A stretch of DNA of 40,674 nucleotides. Source: a virus. Where the stretch lies: positions 1 through 40,674 of IMG/VR virus record IMGVR_UViG_3300031963_000351; one strand, given 5' to 3'. Shown here in pieces: positions 1 through 9,480 of the stretch (its first letter is position 1; each line of letters starts with the position of its first letter). Under the pieces are notes generated by a model, which was not told where the DNA came from, made no database searches, and saw only the letters and a program-made list of their open reading frames with translations. The position numbers and the translations under genes were made by a program.

Positions 1-3000
1 AAAGAATTATTGTCCCAAGAGACCAAACCGTCTGGACAAAAATTAACCGTTGGAAGCAAAATTCAATGGGACGTATTCGGCAATGAATCAATGAATGAAT
101 GGACTGTTGCTGAAGAAACTACAACTAGAGGCGGACAACCAGCGGTAAGGCTTACTCGGTTTATAGAACAGGGCGTTGCCGAAGGCGGCGGAATTGCGGG
201 GTACACGCAAGAACACGTTGTACCAATCGTTGACTTGCAAGCCAAGCCAACCACCGAAAAGGCAACCGAAGGAACCAAGCCCGAACCTCAAAAGAAACAG
301 CCACTCAGAAAACGCGTTGCATCACTGTTTGAAACATCCGAAGGGGAGAAGTCAGCAGAGAAGGTTGGTGAGTTCTTAAAGGATGCCAACATCGATGTAG
401 AAGTACTGGACCCAAAAGATTTTGAGGAAAAGGGTTCACAAAGAAACTTCGAGGGAGATGCTGATGGTGTATTCTTAGTTGATAACAACACAGGCAAAAT
501 CTACCTGAACAGGGAGAAGATAAAGACCGCCGAAGGGAAGGTCATCGCGTTCCACGAGGGTATCCACCCGGTTATCAACATCATCCGCAACACTAATCCA
601 AAGCAGTACCAGGCGATCGTCCAAGGATTGAAGGCAGAGGCTGCAAAAAATAGCGCTGTGGCTCAGGCCGCTGCCGATGTTGCTGCTTCTGAATACTACC
701 AGGAGCAGGGTCCTTTGGCTATTGAAGACGAGACCGTTGTAGAAACCATGGCTCGTGTGGCTGCTGGAGATATTGACATCGACACGTTCGAGCCTACGTT
801 CCGTGAGAAGTTCATCGACTTCATGAATAAGTTGGCTAAGATGCTTGGCCTAGGCCCTATCGCGGTAAACTCTCCACGAGTTGAGGTGAAGCGTTTGGCT
901 GATCAGCTTAGCAAGGCGTTGAATGAGGGCGGTAAGATTAGCGATATTGTAGGGAAAAAGAATGTGGGTAAATTCCAGAACACTATTAGTGATGGACAAT
1001 ATTCTATAGATGCTAGAATAGCAGATAAAGGAGTTCAAGTTCCTCGAAGTGAAAAATTGCCATTGAAAATTGTGGCAAGCAAAGAGGAAGATGTTATGCG
1101 TAGGATAAATGAATTGTTAGACAAATATCCAAACGCATTAACTGATAAAGAGCAATGGAAAGAGTTGATGTCAAGAGTTTTCCCTATAACTGTTGATGGG
1201 GAAGTGTTTATACCAGCATTTCCAGAAGGACTCGCTAGAATGGCAGGAAGTGTGCAAGAGACTTTAAAAGAGATAAATAAAGTAAGCGACGAACAAAGAA
1301 AACTCGCTTCAGAAGGTTTGAAAAAAACCAAGGAGATTGGCGAGTTGTACAAGCAAGGAAAAATGGACGAGGTTGATACCGGTCTTTATTTCTTGTGGAA
1401 TATCATGTCAATAGGTATAAGTCCATATCCTCAAGAATCTGGATTTCTTCAGGCTGTTAATGGTGGTGTAGACAAGTATATAAAACTTGCAGCTGCGGGT
1501 AAATTTAATGAAAACACTCTTAAAGAATACTTGAATTGGGTAGACGGAGTGCTTCCTAAAGGAACTCCTGGAGCCGGCTCAAAATCTAACTTAAATTCAT
1601 TTGGTAAAAGTTTCTTATCAAAGGCGGCACAAGAAATTGAAAGTGGAGAATTTGAAGGGAAAACAAAACTGCAAGCTCTTCATGAAATTCTTTCTGATAG
1701 AAAAACACCAACCAACGAACTTAGAAGAAAATGGCAAGCAAATATGTCTGCCATGCAATTCAATAATAAGATTTTTGACTTTATCTTGCTTACTACTGGT
1801 CGTAGTGATTTGTTTGTTACAGACAGAGTTAGGGTAGATCACTTCTGGGACGGAAATAACTTTAAGAAGAAGCGTGGTTTAAAGGAGTCAACCTCTTTGT
1901 ATGACGGAAGCGACTTGACGTATGGTGCAGCAGCAGGTGCTGGATTTACTAAGATATTATCAGATGTGCCTGGATTAGTGTTTAATGAATTGGCAAACAG
2001 AACTATGACGCCCATAGTTGAAAAGGCTTACAAACAGATAGGAGTAAAAGATTATCCTGAAGTAGGCAGATTTCACTGGGAAACATGGGTAGCTGCTAGT
2101 TCTCAGGAAGTTTCTCACGGATCTATTGATGCTATTGTACAAAGAAAAGAGAAAGGAGAGATACAAGATGCCGGTATTCGTCAAGGTAAATATGGCGCAT
2201 GGGATTTTAATTTTGCGTACAAGAAAAGAGCGGGGAAAGATTTCGTTTATGAATTTGTAGACAATGACGGCAACACTTATGTGTTTGATAAGATTAATGA
2301 TATTCAAGACGAGATAGAGAAACAAAAGAAAAAAACATACGAAACAAATAATAGATTTTTATTACCAGATGAAAAAGGAAACATATCAAGGCCAACAAAA
2401 GGCTTATCGACCGCTTGGTACGATACAGAACTCGTCGATGCAGAAAAATATTTCGAATTCCTCAGAAGCAAAGCAAAGGAAATCATTCCAGCACCTGATG
2501 TCGTTGAAGATCAAGGCGTCGTAATTGAAAAGCCGAAATCTGAAAAGATTTCTAAGGGAAAGAAACCGACTGGCCAGCCATCCAAAGGCATCAAACGCGG
2601 ATCATACATCCCCAAAACACAACCACTAGCCGGCGCTCCAACCCCTCAAGGAGCGACCGGACCTATAGAAGAGCTTGTTAATGTGGCTGAGAGTTATGCT
2701 AAAAAGTTTAACATCCCTTACACCCGCCAGGCGGAATATGTTCCGATAGACGAAGATTTTTCAAAAGAACTTGCTGATGCCTACGAGGCGATGAAGCACG
2801 ACCCAAGCAACCCAAAGGTTAAAGAGAGTTATGAGGATTTGATTCGTCAAACAAAGGATCAGTACGATGCCCTTGTGGATGCTGGATATGAGTTTACATT
2901 TTTTGACAGCAAAACCGATCCGTACAAGGGTAATCCGGTAGACGCAATGCGTGACCTGAGGGCCAATAAGAAAATGGCTGTTTATGGAACGTATGATGGA

Positions 3001-4140
3001 TACGGAACTGGAAGTGAGTTAAATATTGGTCTTAAAGATCCAGCAGGAGGGCCAGACTTAAAGGTGAGTGACGTATTAAAGGCTGTTAAGGATGCTGGAG
3101 GAGAGGTTGTAAACAGCTCTGTTTACGAATCAAATACAGAGCCTACCTTAGTTGTTAAACTTAAAACAAAACTTGACGATAAGTCGGCAGACAAATTATC
3201 AAGCGATCTTGGTCAGGAGTCTATTGCCCAAAGGTTTGATGACGAAACAGGAAAACTTTATGGCCCTCAGGCCGAAAAGTGGGGTGACTTCAATCCTGAG
3301 TTTTTTGTAACACTGGACGGAAGAAGGGCTTCCGACACCTCAAATCCTATGCTTGCTGATACTGGACTTCAATGGCCTGATCAAAACGGGGTGATGCACA
3401 AGGTTACGGCTAATGACTTGTTCCGCGCAGTACACGACGCGTTTGGTCATGGATTAGAAGGGGCTGGGTTTAGAGCGAGGGGGGAGGAGAATGCATGGCA
3501 AGGTCATGTGCGTTTGTTTGTTGGTCCGGCCGTTGGAGCCATAACCACCGAAACTCGCGGTCAGAATAGTTGGTTGAACTACGGTCCTTATGGAGAAAAG
3601 AACAGGAAGGCCAAATTAGAGGACACTGTTTTTGCAGAACAGAAAACAGGGCTGATGCCTGAGTGGACGTGGACAGAAAATGTGGCTCCCGCTATGGATG
3701 AAGCTCCGCCAGAAACTGGCAAGCCAACCGCCCAACAATCCACCAAGATCCCCCGCACCCAGGCACAGGTTCGTGAGGCCGCTGAAAACGCAATAGACGC
3801 GGTAGAAGAAGCGATTGCTGACGGCATGAGTCCACAGCAGGCCATTGATGAAAACATCTCAAACCAGGAATGGTACGGTGATTTGAGTGCTGCCCAGAAG
3901 GAACAGCTGAATGAAATACTTCAAGACGAGTTCGGGGCCACTGCAAGTGAACCTAAACTACAGAACAACGCCCAGCGCGTAGCTGACCTGTGGGAGAAGG
4001 GTGGAAAAGAAGCCAAGGCAGAGATCAAGAACATTTTGGAGACTGACCCTGAACTTTCGTACATTTACAACAATTTCCCGAAGATAACTAAGCAGTTAGA
4101 AGAGCAGGGATTGTTGACTAAAACAGAGAATTGTCCATGA
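1..4140 (+). CDS. giant polyvalent-type phage protein (5' end outside window)
   Basis: The frame is open from base 1 and the first possible start is a TTG at 10, so the gene very probably begins upstream of the window; at least 1,376 residues are present. Around residue 180 there is a zinc-protease-like HEGIH motif followed by a hydrophobic stretch. Around residues 1135-1165 there is a conserved-looking block (RAVHDAFGHG, then RGEENAW) typical of large polyvalent phage proteins. Long low-complexity linkers rich in K, P, Q and T separate the modules. Proteins of this kind are often virion-carried and injected with the DNA, which is inference here. The stop overlaps the next start (ATGA), giving a tight late operon with the ferritin-like and second giant protein. 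Bases about 960-2480 are clearly more A+T rich than the flanks, suggesting a swapped module. Confidence 0.8.
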   Translation, partial: KELLSQETKPSGQKLTVGSKIQWDVFGNESMNEWTVAEETTTRGGQPAVRLTRFIEQGVAEGGGIAGYTQEHVVPIVDLQAKPTTEKATEGTKPEPQKKQPLRKRVASLFETSEGEKSAEKVGEFLKDANIDVEVLDPKDFEEKGSQRNFEGDADGVFLVDNNTGKIYLNREKIKTAEGKVIAFHEGIHPVINIIRNTNPKQYQAIVQGLKAEAAKNSAVAQAAADVAASEYYQEQGPLAIEDETVVETMARVAAGDIDIDTFEPTFREKFIDFMNKLAKMLGLGPIAVNSPRVEVKRLADQLSKALNEGGKISDIVGKKNVGKFQNTISDGQYSIDARIADKGVQVPRSEKLPLKIVASKEEDVMRRINELLDKYPNALTDKEQWKELMSRVFPITVDGEVFIPAFPEGLARMAGSVQETLKEINKVSDEQRKLASEGLKKTKEIGELYKQGKMDEVDTGLYFLWNIMSIGISPYPQESGFLQAVNGGVDKYIKLAAAGKFNENTLKEYLNWVDGVLPKGTPGAGSKSNLNSFGKSFLSKAAQEIESGEFEGKTKLQALHEILSDRKTPTNELRRKWQANMSAMQFNNKIFDFILLTTGRSDLFVTDRVRVDHFWDGNNFKKKRGLKESTSLYDGSDLTYGAAAGAGFTKILSDVPGLVFNELANRTMTPIVEKAYKQIGVKDYPEVGRFHWETWVAASSQEVSHGSIDAIVQRKEKGEIQDAGIRQGKYGAWDFNFAYKKRAGKDFVYEFVDNDGNTYVFDKINDIQDEIEKQKKKTYETNNRFLLPDEKGNISRPTKGLSTAWYDTELVDAEKYFEFLRSKAKEIIPAPDVVEDQGVVIEKPKSEKISKGKKPTGQPSKGIKRGSYIPKTQPLAGAPTPQGATGPIEELVNVAESYAKKFNIPYTRQAEYVPIDEDFSKELADAYEAMKHDPSNPKVKESYEDLIRQTKDQYDALVDAGYEFTFFDSKTDPYKGNPVDAMRDLRANKKMAVYGTYDGYGTGSELNIGLKDPAGGPDLKVSDVLKAVKDAGGEVVNSSVYESNTEPTLVVKLKTKLDDKSADKLSSDLGQESIAQRFDDETGKLYGPQAEKWGDFNPEFFVTLDGRRASDTSNPMLADTGLQWPDQNGVMHKVTANDLFRAVHDAFGHGLEGAGFRARGEENAWQGHVRLFVGPAVGAITTETRGQNSWLNYGPYGEKNRKAKLEDTVFAEQKTGLMPEWTWTENVAPAMDEAPPETGKPTAQQSTKIPRTQAQVREAAENAIDAVEEAIADGMSPQQAIDENISNQEWYGDLSAAQKEQLNEILQDEFGATASEPKLQNNAQRVADLWEKGGKEAKAEIKNILETDPELSYIYNNFPKITKQLEEQGLLTKTENCP

Positions 4141-4643
4141 TGACACCTAATAAACTCGATAAGAAAGCCGTTGACCTACTCATCCCGCGAATGAAGGATG
4201 AGTACAACGCATTTTACTTCTACCGTGCCGCCAGTAACTGGTGTCAGGGTGTTGGATTCTTCCAAGCCGCCAAGTTCTTTGCTGCCGAGTCGCAGGATGA
4301 GCTTGAACACGCAAAGAAGATTGAGGATTATATCACCGACTGGAATGTAATCCCAGAACTACCCACCGTGGCTCGTCCACAGCTTGAGTTCTCCAGCATC
4401 GTAGAGGTTTTGGAAGAGGCTTACAAGATCGAGTACGACTTGTACGAGGCTTACGAGGAGACTTCGAAGAAACTTTTCGAGATTGACCTGTGCGTGTTTG
4501 ACTTTTTACAACCACTGCGGTTGATACAGAACAAGTCTGTTGCTGAGTACAGCGACAAACTAAACCTGCTCGAAGGAGTAGAGGGTACTGACAAGTTCAA
4601 AGCACTGTTATTGGAAGAAAAGTTATTCCCCGTAAATGGCTAA
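4137..4643 (+). CDS. ferritin-like di-iron protein
   Basis: The 168-residue protein has the four-helix pattern of non-haem ferritins: an E-Y-x-A-x-Y helix at about 17-30, a second helix with E..ExxH (ESQDELEH) at about 48-58, and two further helices with acidic residues near YEAYEE and AEYSDK. Ferritins oxidise Fe(II) at a di-iron centre and store iron as a cage; Dps relatives also protect DNA. ATG 4137 is chosen over an upstream TTG because it gives the ATGA overlap with the preceding stop. The gene sits between two giant virion-type proteins, so it may be a virion component or an oxidative-stress gene. Fold call is good; role is inferred. Confidence 0.8.
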   Translation: MMTPNKLDKKAVDLLIPRMKDEYNAFYFYRAASNWCQGVGFFQAAKFFAAESQDELEHAKKIEDYITDWNVIPELPTVARPQLEFSSIVEVLEEAYKIEYDLYEAYEETSKKLFEIDLCVFDFLQPLRLIQNKSVAEYSDKLNLLEGVEGTDKFKALLLEEKLFPVNG

Positions 4644-7600
4644 TCCCTGTAAAATAACCTTTAAGAAGACCAAGGACGGAAAGGCGAAGGAGTACACCTA
4701 CGCTGAGTTCATGACTGCCCTGCAAGATGGATTGTTCCAAGAGCTTGTGGATGGCGGACTTTTGAATGCGAATAAGATTCCAGGAGAAAATCCGTTTGCG
4801 GCAGCTGCTCCAAAGGAACAGAAGGGTCCGTCGGTAAAGGAAAGGAAGACCATAACCACAATCAAGAATAATCCGGACATCTCTGACAAGGTAAAGAATG
4901 CGTTTTCATCTGATCGCATCAACTACAATCAGTTGCCTAACGATGTTTCTGTAGCAGAGGCCAACGCGATTATCGAATCACTTGGTATGGAAGAGGCAGA
5001 TAAATTGGCCAAGACTGGAAACAAGGATATGCCATCCGCGTTTAGAATTACCCTCGCTCAGATATTGATTAAGAAATACAACCAGGCGGGGGAATACGGA
5101 AAGGCTGTAGATGTTGCTCAAGACATCGCTGAACTTGCTACCGATTACGGTCAGGCGATTCAGGCTCTTTCTCTGTTCGCAAGACTTACTCCAGAAGGGG
5201 CATTGCTTGCAGCTACCCGCATGGTAAAGAAGAATAAGGACAGGGCGGTAAGCAAACATAAATCGAAGGCGACAGAGGTTAAAAACACGATCAACAAGAT
5301 TAACAAGGAGACCGCTAAACAAGTGGCTCAAGTGGCTCAAGCCGAGATGGAAAGGACCACAGCTAGTGTTAAGATGGTTGATCGTCCCAAGACTTATGGT
5401 AAAAAGAACAAACTAGTAACCTTAGAAAGATACGAGAAGGCTCGTGCCGCCCTAAAGGGTAAGATGTTCAGTGCGGTTGTTCCCCCTCCCGAACTCATTG
5501 AAATCGCTATGTTTCATATTGAGGCTGGGGCAAGGAATTTTGCCGACTTTGTGAAGCGAATGAAGGAGGATTTTGGAGAAAGGGCTAATGATTATTTACA
5601 GCCGGCTTATGATGAGGCGGTTTCAAGGCTTGATGCTTCTGAAAAGCAAAAGGCGATTACGTCTTCGGTGAATAAGTTTGGGAGATTGATCTCCGAGCAG
5701 TTGCCCCGTCAAGCAGATCGCAGGAGTAAGGTTGAAAAACTTCAAGAACTTGCCGATCAAATTGATGCGGAAACGGGGAACGATGCGTTCAACCAGATTC
5801 TTAATGATTACAAGGCCATCCTAGCCCAAGAGCAGGCGGATAACGATGCTGTAAAGGCTCAGAAGAAACTAGACAAACTCGTTGCCTTCATGGGGACTGA
5901 GGCTGGAATCAGAAAGGGACTCAAGGAAATGAATGTGAGAATAGGTGACTTGATTAAGCAGCACTATTCTGAGGTTGATGCGACAAAGGAAGACCTTATC
6001 AACAAACTCGTAAATGAGGCTGGATTGACTGGTGTTGAGGCCGATAACTTAGCTAACAAAATTCAGTCTGAGTTTGAGACCCTTGTTGCAGATAAAAAGA
6101 GAAAGGCCATCGAGAGATTAATGCCGAAAGGTCCACGCACAACTGCTCGTAAGGAGGCATTTGAAAAACTCGTAGAGGCATCCAACATTGGGGCCGTAGA
6201 CGAGGCGATGGTTAATGACGCAATAGCTGAGGCTCTTGGGGTTCCGTCAAGCCTAACGCCTGAACAGGCGGCTAAGATTACTGAACTGGCCAACGCGGTT
6301 CAAGAGGCAAAGACTGAGCGTGAAGAGCTACGTGCAATACAGAATTTACTATCTTATCAGCAGAACATTAATGGCATTTCTTGGTTTGAAGTAACTCAAG
6401 CCGTGTGGATGGCCAATATGTTGTCTGGATGGAAGACACAGACCATCAACATGATAGCCAACCTTTACAACACTGGAGCCCTGTTTGCTAATGCCGCCCT
6501 TCAGCGCAGCACAAGCAGAAGGTTATTAGTAAAGGGTTTGGCAGTTGGATGGAAACGCGGATTTTTTGAGGGTCTTGACAGCCTAAAAACGGGATACAGC
6601 CCGATTCGAGATAAGTCAGAAATCCCAAACATACTTGAGCGCGTAACATTTAAGGGCGGAAAGTTTAATCCAGTTAACTACGCCAAGTATGTTCGACGTC
6701 TTATGACGGCTGTTGATGTTTTATCCTTTGAGGGATTACGCCAGATGCGTTCATTCCAGATGGCGTACAAGAAGGCGGCTGCTGAAAACGAAGGATTTTC
6801 CAGCAAAGAATTAAGAGACAAAGCTCTTGAGATATTAAACAGGAAAGATGAGACATTGAATGCCGCAATTGATCAGGCAAAAGATGAAAGGGCAGTAAAA
6901 GAGGCGTTGCTCAAGGATGATTTTGAGGATGGAAAAATTACTAAGGAAGAGTTCATGAAGCAGATGGACTTTGCTAAAACTGACGAACGATTCCGAATCC
7001 ACGAATTGATTGAAGAAAAACGTGATAGTGATATAATGATTGAGGCAAAGGATTACGCTGCTCGCGGTACGTTCAATCACCCGCCAAACGGATTGCTTGG
7101 TCTTCTTTCTCAATACATGAACTCCGCGAAGAGGGAATGGCCAGCGTTGAATTTTGTAGTGCCATTCGTAAACGTAATCTCTAACGTAGCCAACGAAACG
7201 CTTAACTACACCCCTGTAGGTTTTGCTCGTGCAAGAAAGGAAGGTGGGACATTGACTGGACTCAAACCTATTCAGGATTGGGACGCTCAGAAGAGAACTG
7301 ATCTGATGATAAAGGCGACTATGGGAACAGGCCTTATGGCTTTGACCTACCTGTTGACTAAGTTAGACGATGATGACGAAGAACCAGTTCTTGAAATTAC
7401 GACTAATGGGTTCAATGACTTTGCTAAGAATAAAGAACTTATGGAGACCGGATGGCAACCATACTCTGTGAGGGTGAAGAATCCTGTTACCGGAGAGTAT
7501 TCGCCTTGGTTCTCTTACAAGACAAGCCCATTCATGCTTGGTCTTTCGTTCATTGGATCGCTTGGAGATGCTGAAAAGTATTTAGGGGAAGACATCTCTG

Positions 7601-8340
7601 CTGATGGATACAAGAAGATGTCTGTAGCGGCCACGGGGCTTACAAGGTCTTTCCTTGATCAAACATTCCTTTCATCTGGAGAAGACTTCTTATCAAGTGT
7701 GCTTGACTCAAGGGATAAGGACTTAGTTGACAATGTTCGTGATGCGGTTATTAAGACAGGAACTACTATTGTTGTTCCGGCCATCTACACTCAGACCGCT
7801 CAAAAGATTTCAGATATCATGGAAATCCCACAAAAAGAAATCCGTGATACGTACTTTGGTAGGGTGTTCAGGGACATCCCTGTTGCTCGGGATAGGTACA
7901 ATAATGTGATTAACGCCCTAGGAGATGAAGTTCCCTACGACTCTGACTTGCTAATTAGCTCTGACAAGGGTAAGCCAGAAGATAGGCTTTGGAACCTTGT
8001 TATTTCTAAAAAACAAACTATTGGCACACCTAAAGCGCCAGAAACGTATTTGGATAAGGATAATAACGAAGTTCAGTTAACCGAAGAGCAGACGTACAGT
8101 TTCATGAAAATCAGGGGTTCGTACATTAAAAAAGCGCTAGAAGAGAACTACGACGCCCTTAGCAAGTTAAGCAATGCCGATTTCTCCAAGTACTTAACAG
8201 GTTTAAAATCACAGGCTACAAGCATTGCTAAGTCTTCCTTCACCACAGAGCAAAAAGCGTTAGACAAGAAGATTGCTCGAGATCTAAAAGAACAAAAGTG
8301 GAAAATTGAAGATATACTAGAAAAAAACGAATCTGAATAA
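4636..8340 (+). CDS. second giant polyvalent/internal virion-type protein
   Basis: A 1,234-residue protein whose start overlaps the ferritin-like gene by 8 bases. The N-terminal half is charged and helical, with long K/E/A-rich coiled-coil-like stretches at about 190-560. Around residues 590-615 a segment (WMANMLSGWKTQ followed by N-rich residues) resembles the large polyvalent-protein-associated domain seen at the ends of such proteins. A hydrophobic segment near 890-905 precedes an acidic DDDDEE patch and could contact membrane. The C-terminus is again charged. No catalytic motif is recognised. Position and size suit an internal virion or ejection protein; this is inference. Confidence 0.75.
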   Translation: MANPCKITFKKTKDGKAKEYTYAEFMTALQDGLFQELVDGGLLNANKIPGENPFAAAAPKEQKGPSVKERKTITTIKNNPDISDKVKNAFSSDRINYNQLPNDVSVAEANAIIESLGMEEADKLAKTGNKDMPSAFRITLAQILIKKYNQAGEYGKAVDVAQDIAELATDYGQAIQALSLFARLTPEGALLAATRMVKKNKDRAVSKHKSKATEVKNTINKINKETAKQVAQVAQAEMERTTASVKMVDRPKTYGKKNKLVTLERYEKARAALKGKMFSAVVPPPELIEIAMFHIEAGARNFADFVKRMKEDFGERANDYLQPAYDEAVSRLDASEKQKAITSSVNKFGRLISEQLPRQADRRSKVEKLQELADQIDAETGNDAFNQILNDYKAILAQEQADNDAVKAQKKLDKLVAFMGTEAGIRKGLKEMNVRIGDLIKQHYSEVDATKEDLINKLVNEAGLTGVEADNLANKIQSEFETLVADKKRKAIERLMPKGPRTTARKEAFEKLVEASNIGAVDEAMVNDAIAEALGVPSSLTPEQAAKITELANAVQEAKTEREELRAIQNLLSYQQNINGISWFEVTQAVWMANMLSGWKTQTINMIANLYNTGALFANAALQRSTSRRLLVKGLAVGWKRGFFEGLDSLKTGYSPIRDKSEIPNILERVTFKGGKFNPVNYAKYVRRLMTAVDVLSFEGLRQMRSFQMAYKKAAAENEGFSSKELRDKALEILNRKDETLNAAIDQAKDERAVKEALLKDDFEDGKITKEEFMKQMDFAKTDERFRIHELIEEKRDSDIMIEAKDYAARGTFNHPPNGLLGLLSQYMNSAKREWPALNFVVPFVNVISNVANETLNYTPVGFARARKEGGTLTGLKPIQDWDAQKRTDLMIKATMGTGLMALTYLLTKLDDDDEEPVLEITTNGFNDFAKNKELMETGWQPYSVRVKNPVTGEYSPWFSYKTSPFMLGLSFIGSLGDAEKYLGEDISADGYKKMSVAATGLTRSFLDQTFLSSGEDFLSSVLDSRDKDLVDNVRDAVIKTGTTIVVPAIYTQTAQKISDIMEIPQKEIRDTYFGRVFRDIPVARDRYNNVINALGDEVPYDSDLLISSDKGKPEDRLWNLVISKKQTIGTPKAPETYLDKDNNEVQLTEEQTYSFMKIRGSYIKKALEENYDALSKLSNADFSKYLTGLKSQATSIAKSSFTTEQKALDKKIARDLKEQKWKIEDILEKNESE

Positions 8341-8351
8341 CTTTATCATCG

Positions 8352-8359
8352 TATATTTG
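8352..8359 (+). promoter_or_regulatory. Bacteroidota -7 box TATATTTG
   Basis: A perfect TAnnTTTG box lies 7 nt before the ATG at 8367. No clear -33 TTG is seen at the usual distance, so the promoter is weaker on paper than others in the window. The mRNA would have only a few leader bases. Confidence 0.5.
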
Positions 8360-8366
8360 CACCGCA

Positions 8367-8561
8367 ATGATAGTAGAGCACACTCAATCGTCTAACCCAA
8401 TAGATTCAATCATCGCCATAGTCCTTACGGCATTTGCTGCTGTTGTGTCCTGGCAAGAACAGGCCGAGTGGGCGTTCCGTATTCTGTCATTAATGTTGGC
8501 ATCTACAGTCTCTGTTGTTGTGCTTTTCGGCCACTACAAGAAGACAAAGAAGAAGAGGTAG
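8367..8561 (+). CDS. small two-TM membrane protein, holin-like
   Basis: A 64-residue protein with two hydrophobic segments (about residues 14-29 and 38-54) and a strongly basic tail, KKTKKKR. Size, two TM helices and a charged C-terminus are compatible with a class II holin or another small phage membrane protein, but no family is recognised. It has its own -7 box 7 nt upstream. The lysis-region membrane protein at 12415 is the other holin candidate. Confidence 0.65.
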   Translation: MIVEHTQSSNPIDSIIAIVLTAFAAVVSWQEQAEWAFRILSLMLASTVSVVVLFGHYKKTKKKR

Positions 8562-8587
8562 TCTGTCTCCCAGCTATAAATAACAAA

Positions 8588-8647
8588 GGGGGGCAGCGTT
8601 TACTGTCCCCCTCAAATGGTTTTGCCTCCCGGCATTTGCGCTAAACC
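8588..8647 (+). other. G-rich hairpin and adjoining stem-loop, 3' of 8367 gene
   Basis: Bases 8588-8596 and 8603-8611 form a 9-bp stem (one G-U pair) with loop CGTTTA. A second structure follows: GGTTT 8618-8622 can pair with AAACC 8643-8647 around an internal GCC/GGC hairpin. The first loop could also pair over 5 nt (GTTTA/TAAAC) with the second stem. There is no U-tract after the first hairpin, so it is not a classical terminator. It may be a transcript 3' end or a structured RNA. Confidence 0.4.
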
Positions 8648-8709
8648 GCGACAAATCTAATACAAAAAAGCTAAAAATCCTAATTAGCATTTATTTTAAC
8701 AAAATAAAT

Positions 8710-8740
8710 TTGACTAAGCATTAAATTGTGACTAATTTAG
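8710..8740 (+). promoter_or_regulatory. promoter-like TTG-N20-TAATTTAG
   Basis: TTG at 8710-8712, 20 bases, then TAATTTAG at 8733-8740, one mismatch from TAnnTTTG. A transcript would start near 8745 and run into the hairpin 8744-8763 and the terminator at 8784-8817. Confidence 0.4.
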
Positions 8741-8783
8741 CCGCATTGGAATAAAGTTCAATGTCAATGTTTTGGTAGGTGAT

Positions 8784-8817
8784 CAACTCCTGGGCAACGG
8801 CTCGGGAGTTGTTTTTT
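8784..8817 (+). terminator. intrinsic terminator just upstream of the 8830 gene
   Basis: A 12-bp stem (8784-8795 with 8800-8811, two G-U pairs) closes an AACG tetraloop and is followed by six T. It lies 12 nt before the ATG at 8830. A smaller hairpin, CATTGGA/TTCAATG (8744-8750, 8757-8763), precedes it. Either this ends upstream transcription or it attenuates the downstream operon. Confidence 0.75.
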
Positions 8818-8829
8818 AAATGAACAATT

Positions 8830-9480
8830 ATGATACGAATAAAGATAGCCGACCCACTGTTCCCCGAGCTTTCGGAGTACAACCGATTACTTAGTGAGTT
8901 TAAGGGGCTGTTCCCCCACGTTTCAGTTACGGTCACAAGAAGGAGTTCTGATTACGCAATGTCCACTGCCTGTTTTACCGACTCCAGCACCGGCCGTATC
9001 GAAAGCTTCTTCTCAATCTACCCGCACTCCCCCAACGCCGCAGTTGGACAGGTTAAGGCCGATATAATGTCTGTGGTGCAGGGGATAAGGTCGTTTGGAG
9101 TCCCTGTTGAGTACATTGATTCGGTTCAAGAGCCGAGGGAGAGCCTTCACATAACAAGGGCAAGGCTGTCAGGGTGCGTGTCCATCAAGCAGATGGTGTC
9201 TATGCTGGAGGACGCTAACCACGAAAGGCTTCCGGAGGTGCTTTCATTCATTGAATCTAAGAGGGCATCGGGCGGCAGGCCGAGCAAGAGGTCTGTAGTT
9301 GATCTGATATTTTCGGGGGCTAAGGAGGAAAAGCGGGCGCAGCCAATGAGAACGGGGCTAGAGTGGGCGCAGGTCAAGTCCAGGTGGAAGGACCGTTTTC
9401 ACGACTCTAAATTTGCTAAAACATACAAAAGTCTTGATGAATTTTGTACCTTTGCCACTGACCAGGAGTGTTCGCAATGA
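8830..9480 (+). CDS. hypothetical protein upstream of tail fibre
   Basis: A 216-residue soluble protein with no signal peptide, membrane segment or motif that I recognise. The C-terminal third is basic (RPSKRS, KSRWKDRFHDSKF). Its stop overlaps the ATG of the tail-fibre-like gene (ATGA), so the two are translationally coupled; a tail-associated or chaperone role is possible but unproven. An intrinsic terminator lies directly before its start. Confidence 0.75.
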   Translation: MIRIKIADPLFPELSEYNRLLSEFKGLFPHVSVTVTRRSSDYAMSTACFTDSSTGRIESFFSIYPHSPNAAVGQVKADIMSVVQGIRSFGVPVEYIDSVQEPRESLHITRARLSGCVSIKQMVSMLEDANHERLPEVLSFIESKRASGGRPSKRSVVDLIFSGAKEEKRAQPMRTGLEWAQVKSRWKDRFHDSKFAKTYKSLDEFCTFATDQECSQ

